A stretch of 15,067 nt of DNA from Planctomycetia bacterium (GTDB lineage Bacteria > Planctomycetota > Planctomycetia > Pirellulales > UBA1268). Made by a program: the position numbers and the translations under genes. The notes beneath the pieces are model-generated. The model was not told where the DNA came from. It did not search any database and saw nothing but the letters and a program-made list of their open reading frames with translations. Positions 12,232 through 15,067 of this stretch are shown here, piece by piece; positions within the stretch are counted from its first letter, which is position 1; each line of letters begins with the position of its first letter. The stretch covers positions 1-15,067 of the forward strand of contig RGVT01000028.1 of NCBI GenBank assembly GCA_010027105.1, written 5' to 3'.

Positions 12232-15067
12232 GGGCGCGTTCTTCCCGACACACGCCGGGCGGCCGGCCACGGCGCGGCGCGGTCTTCTCGCTGGCGGCGC
12301 TCGTGGTGCTCGCGGGAGTCGGCTGGCTGCTGCCGGGCGTGCTCGTGCTCACCGACCTGCGCGACAGGCCGCTCCAGGCGGCCTTCGCCGGCATCGCCGG
12401 GAGCGTGACGAGCCGCGCCGCGGCCTGGCGCTGGCTGGGCGGCATCGAATACCAGGACGTCGTCCTCGCCGACGCCGCCGGCCGGGCGGCCGTCGTGGTG
12501 CCGCGGATCGTCATCGACCGCGGGCTCGCGGCGCTCGCCCTCGACCCCCACGACCTGGGCACCGTGCGGCTCGTGGAGCCCGACGCCCTGGTCGAGGTGC
12601 GGCCGGGAGGCAGCACGATCGAGGACATCCTCGCCCCCTGGCTGGCCGCGCCCGCGGAACCGTCGTCGGCCGCGGTCTCGTTCGAGCTCGAGGTGCTCGA
12701 CGGCGCGATCGAATTCGTCGATGCGGCGCGGCGCGACGCCTGGCGGGTGGTCGACGTCGCGGCGAGCGGCCGGGTGGTGGGCGGCACCGCCGCGGCCGGC
12801 TGGGCCGTATCGGGCCGCCTGCTCCACGCCGGCGTGCCGCGACGCGATCGGGCCGGGGCCCGGCCCGGGAAGCCCGCGCCGCCGGCCGCGGCCGCCGCGC
12901 CGCGGCTCGACCGGGCCACGATCACCGCGGCGGCGACGGCGGCGCTCGCGCGGGACGGCGGCTGGACGGTCTCCGCGCCGCCGTCGGGGCCCGACGCAGG
13001 GCTGCGGCCGGTGGCGGTGGCGGCGACCCGCGTGCCGCTCGGAATCTCGAGCGTGTGGGCCACGCGGTTTCTCGCGCCGTACCTCGCCGACGGCCTCGCC
13101 GACGTGCGGCTCGACGTCGCGCTGCCGGCGGGAGCGGCCGCCTCCTGGCAGGCCGCGGGCACGGTGGGGGTGCGGCAGTTCGCCCTCTGCGACGCCGCCA
13201 CGCTCGCGGAACTCCTCGTCGTCGACCACTGCGAGGCGCCGCTCGACGTCTCCTCCGACGGCGAATCGATCTCCGTCCGGTCGTTCAAGGCGTCGTCGCG
13301 GCTGTTCACGGCGGAGGCGTCGGGCCGCATCGGCCTGCCCCAATGCGGGGCCTGGCAGTGGGGCGACGCCCTGTCGGCCGGCGACTTCGCGCTCGCCGCC
13401 GAGGTCGACCTCGCGGCCGCCGCCGCGGCGACGCCGGGCGGACTCAGGGTCCGCGACGACGTGCGCGTGACGGCCGGCCAGCTCGAACTCTCCGCCAGCG
13501 CCCACGGCGACGGTGCCGGCCGCGTGCTCGAAGTCCGGGCCGCGGCCCGCGACCTGGCCGCCGTGCAGGGGGAGCGGCAGCTGCGCTGGAGCGCGCCCTT
13601 CTCGGCCTGGCTGCGCGGGCGGGCCGACCCGGCCGCGGCCGCGAGGTTTCGCGTCGAGGAGGCGCGGATCGCGTCGGGCGCCGTCGAACTCTCCGCCACG
13701 GGCGACGCCGCCACGCTCGCGGTGCAGTGGTCGGTCGATCTCGGCCGGCTCGTCGCCGAGGCGGGCGAACTGGTCGACCTCGGGAGCCTGGAACTGGCCG
13801 GCACGGCCCGCGGCCGGCTCGACGTGGAGGCGACGGGCGAGGCGGGAGCGTCGCGGGCCCGGCTCTCGGCGAGCGTCGCACAGTTTTCCTGCGCCGCTTC
13901 GCACCTGCCCGCCTGGCGCGACGAGGAGCTCGTGCTGGAGGCCGAGGGGAGCGGTGGCGCGGTGCAAGGCGCGCTCGTGGTCGACGCCTGCCGCGGCGTG
14001 CTGCGGTCGGGCGACGACCGGCTCGAATTCACGCAGACCGGCGCGGCGCTCGTCAGCCCCGCCGCCGCGTGGCACGGCGGCGCGGCGGGCCTGGTGCTGC
14101 CGGCGCCCGAGTCCGAGGGCGTGTCGGCCGACGTGACGATCGGGGGCGACCTCGGACGCTGGCAGGCGCGGCTCGCGCCCTTCGTGGGCGACCTCTGCGG
14201 CGGCTGGCGCCTCGGCGGCAGGCTCGAGGGCTCCGCGGCGCTCGCCGTGCGCGAGGCGGGCTGGCAGGTGACGCGGGCCGGAGTCGAGATCGAGAAGCTC
14301 ACGGCCGCGGGGGCGGGCCGCGAGATCACCGAGCCCCGGCTCGTGGCCAGCGGCGCCGGTGGGTTCGATCCGGCCGGTGGCGAGGTGTCGATCTCGTCGG
14401 CGGAGATCCTCACCGCGACGGTGTCGCTGCGCACCGGGGGGCTCGTGCTCCGCCCGGCCGCGCGTGGCGCCGACCCGACCGACCGGCTGCGGGGCAAGCT
14501 GCAGTGGCAGGCCGACGTGGCGCGGCTCGAATCGTGGCTGCTGCCGCGGGCCGTGGCGGAGGCGTGGCCGGCCGGCGGCCGCGCCTGGGGCACGCTCGAG
14601 GTGATCGACACGCCCGCCGGCACGAATCTGCTCGTCGAGGCCACGGGCAGCCAGCTCGCCCTCTCCCGGGCGCGGGCGCCCCACGGCGGGGCGGCCGCGC
14701 CGGTGTGGGCCGATCCGCGGGCGCGGGTGGTCGTCGAGGTCACCCGCCCGCCGGCCGCCGCCGGAGCGGCGCGGCTCGTCGTGGACCGCTGCGCTCTCGA
14801 TGCCTCCACGTTCTCGGTGGCGGCCGCCGGCGGCGTCGAGGAACTCTCCACGCGCCGCCTCGTCACGCTCGTCGGCACCGCGACCTACGACTGGGACGTG
14901 GTCTCGAGGCTGCTCGCACCCTGGACCGGCGGCCGGGTGCAGGTCGCCGGCGGAGGGCCGCGGCCGATCGTGGTGCGGGCCCCTCTCGACGCGCTCGTGC
15001 AGGCGTTCGCGCCGGGCCACGTCCAGGCCGTCGCCGCCCGCGATCCGCCGCCGCCCGGCCGGGCGGC
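12228..15067 (+). CDS. Large AsmA-like membrane-anchored protein, 5' part
   Basis: Open from ATG 12228 to the right edge (946 residues visible, no stop). A basic N-terminus is followed by one hydrophobic segment (about 19-42, FSLAALVVLAGVGWLLPGVL), which would anchor it in the inner membrane with a long periplasmic domain. Next comes SVTSRAAAWRWLGGIEYQDV with LADAAG (58-83), the AsmA/TamB-like start in which a 'W/GP-E' strand precedes a D-x-x-G turn, then GSTIEDILAPWL (128-139), a motif I associate with planctomycete AsmA-like proteins. The rest is repetitive beta-rich sequence with many LxGxxRGRLDVEATG-type strands, as in proteins of the AsmA/TamB lipid-transport group. Function here is inferred only. 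The start overlaps the mobA stop (ATGA), indicating translational coupling. Long antisense frames here are GC-bias artefacts. Confidence 0.7.
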   Translation, partial: MRARSSRHTPGGRPRRGAVFSLAALVVLAGVGWLLPGVLVLTDLRDRPLQAAFAGIAGSVTSRAAAWRWLGGIEYQDVVLADAAGRAAVVVPRIVIDRGLAALALDPHDLGTVRLVEPDALVEVRPGGSTIEDILAPWLAAPAEPSSAAVSFELEVLDGAIEFVDAARRDAWRVVDVAASGRVVGGTAAAGWAVSGRLLHAGVPRRDRAGARPGKPAPPAAAAAPRLDRATITAAATAALARDGGWTVSAPPSGPDAGLRPVAVAATRVPLGISSVWATRFLAPYLADGLADVRLDVALPAGAAASWQAAGTVGVRQFALCDAATLAELLVVDHCEAPLDVSSDGESISVRSFKASSRLFTAEASGRIGLPQCGAWQWGDALSAGDFALAAEVDLAAAAAATPGGLRVRDDVRVTAGQLELSASAHGDGAGRVLEVRAAARDLAAVQGERQLRWSAPFSAWLRGRADPAAAARFRVEEARIASGAVELSATGDAATLAVQWSVDLGRLVAEAGELVDLGSLELAGTARGRLDVEATGEAGASRARLSASVAQFSCAASHLPAWRDEELVLEAEGSGGAVQGALVVDACRGVLRSGDDRLEFTQTGAALVSPAAAWHGGAAGLVLPAPESEGVSADVTIGGDLGRWQARLAPFVGDLCGGWRLGGRLEGSAALAVREAGWQVTRAGVEIEKLTAAGAGREITEPRLVASGAGGFDPAGGEVSISSAEILTATVSLRTGGLVLRPAARGADPTDRLRGKLQWQADVARLESWLLPRAVAEAWPAGGRAWGTLEVIDTPAGTNLLVEATGSQLALSRARAPHGGAAAPVWADPRARVVVEVTRPPAAAGAARLVVDRCALDASTFSVAAAGGVEELSTRRLVTLVGTATYDWDVVSRLLAPWTGGRVQVAGGGPRPIVVRAPLDALVQAFAPGHVQAVAARDPPPPGRA

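Noticed and set aside
11876..15020. Very long minus-strand open frames (1000 and 935 codons) opposite the plus-strand operon
   Set aside because: They are Arg/Ser/Thr/Pro or Arg/Gly/Glu low-complexity translations, show no family motifs, and lie antisense to MobA and the AsmA-like gene. High GC suppresses stop codons in shadow frames.

Overview
The window is very GC-rich (roughly 70 percent by eye), has short gene spacing on both strands, and carries families typical of Planctomycetes, probably the Pirellulales or a relative. These include a B12-dependent class II ribonucleotide reductase, a bacterial inositol-3-phosphate synthase, tandem secreted outer-membrane barrel proteins with proline-rich linkers, a large AsmA-like protein, and remnants of a planctomycete-style Gfo/Idh/MocA oxidoreductase. 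The taxonomic call is inference from gene content; there is no rRNA or other marker gene here.

Layout. 1-664 (-): N-terminal part of nrdJ, running off the left edge, with a promoter and operator-like dyad upstream. 1130-1687 (+): DJ-1/PfpI family protein, convergent with 1694-3103 (-), uronate isomerase uxaC. 3104-4018: a gene-poor decay zone holding a truncated MNT/HEPN-type toxin-antitoxin pair, a frameshifted Gfo/Idh/MocA remnant and a compact palindromic repeat cluster (3867-3969). 4019-5110 and 5118-6308 (-): two adjacent paralogous outer-membrane barrel proteins in one transcription unit, ending in an intrinsic-terminator-like hairpin. 6509-7345 (+): biotin protein ligase birA, overlapping by 44 bp the end of the convergent 7302-8405 (-) RlmM-like rRNA 2'-O-methyltransferase. 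8482-8517: a strong terminator for a 20-residue lysine-rich mini-protein at 8628-8690 (-). 8981-10173 (-): inositol-3-phosphate synthase broken by an apparent frameshift. 10314-15067 (+): a three-gene run of aspartate aminotransferase, MobA-like nucleotidyltransferase and an AsmA-like membrane-anchored protein that continues beyond the right edge.

Most of the window is housekeeping metabolism: dNTP synthesis, biotin attachment, uronate catabolism, aspartate transamination, molybdenum cofactor maturation, rRNA modification and envelope proteins. I see no CRISPR array, tRNA, rRNA, prophage or intact mobile element, and no convincing undescribed multi-gene system. The points most worth a second look are the tiny lysine-rich gene with its own ribosome binding site and terminator, the frameshift in inositol-3-phosphate synthase, the decayed toxin-antitoxin and oxidoreductase fragments next to the repeat cluster, and the dyad over the nrdJ promoter.
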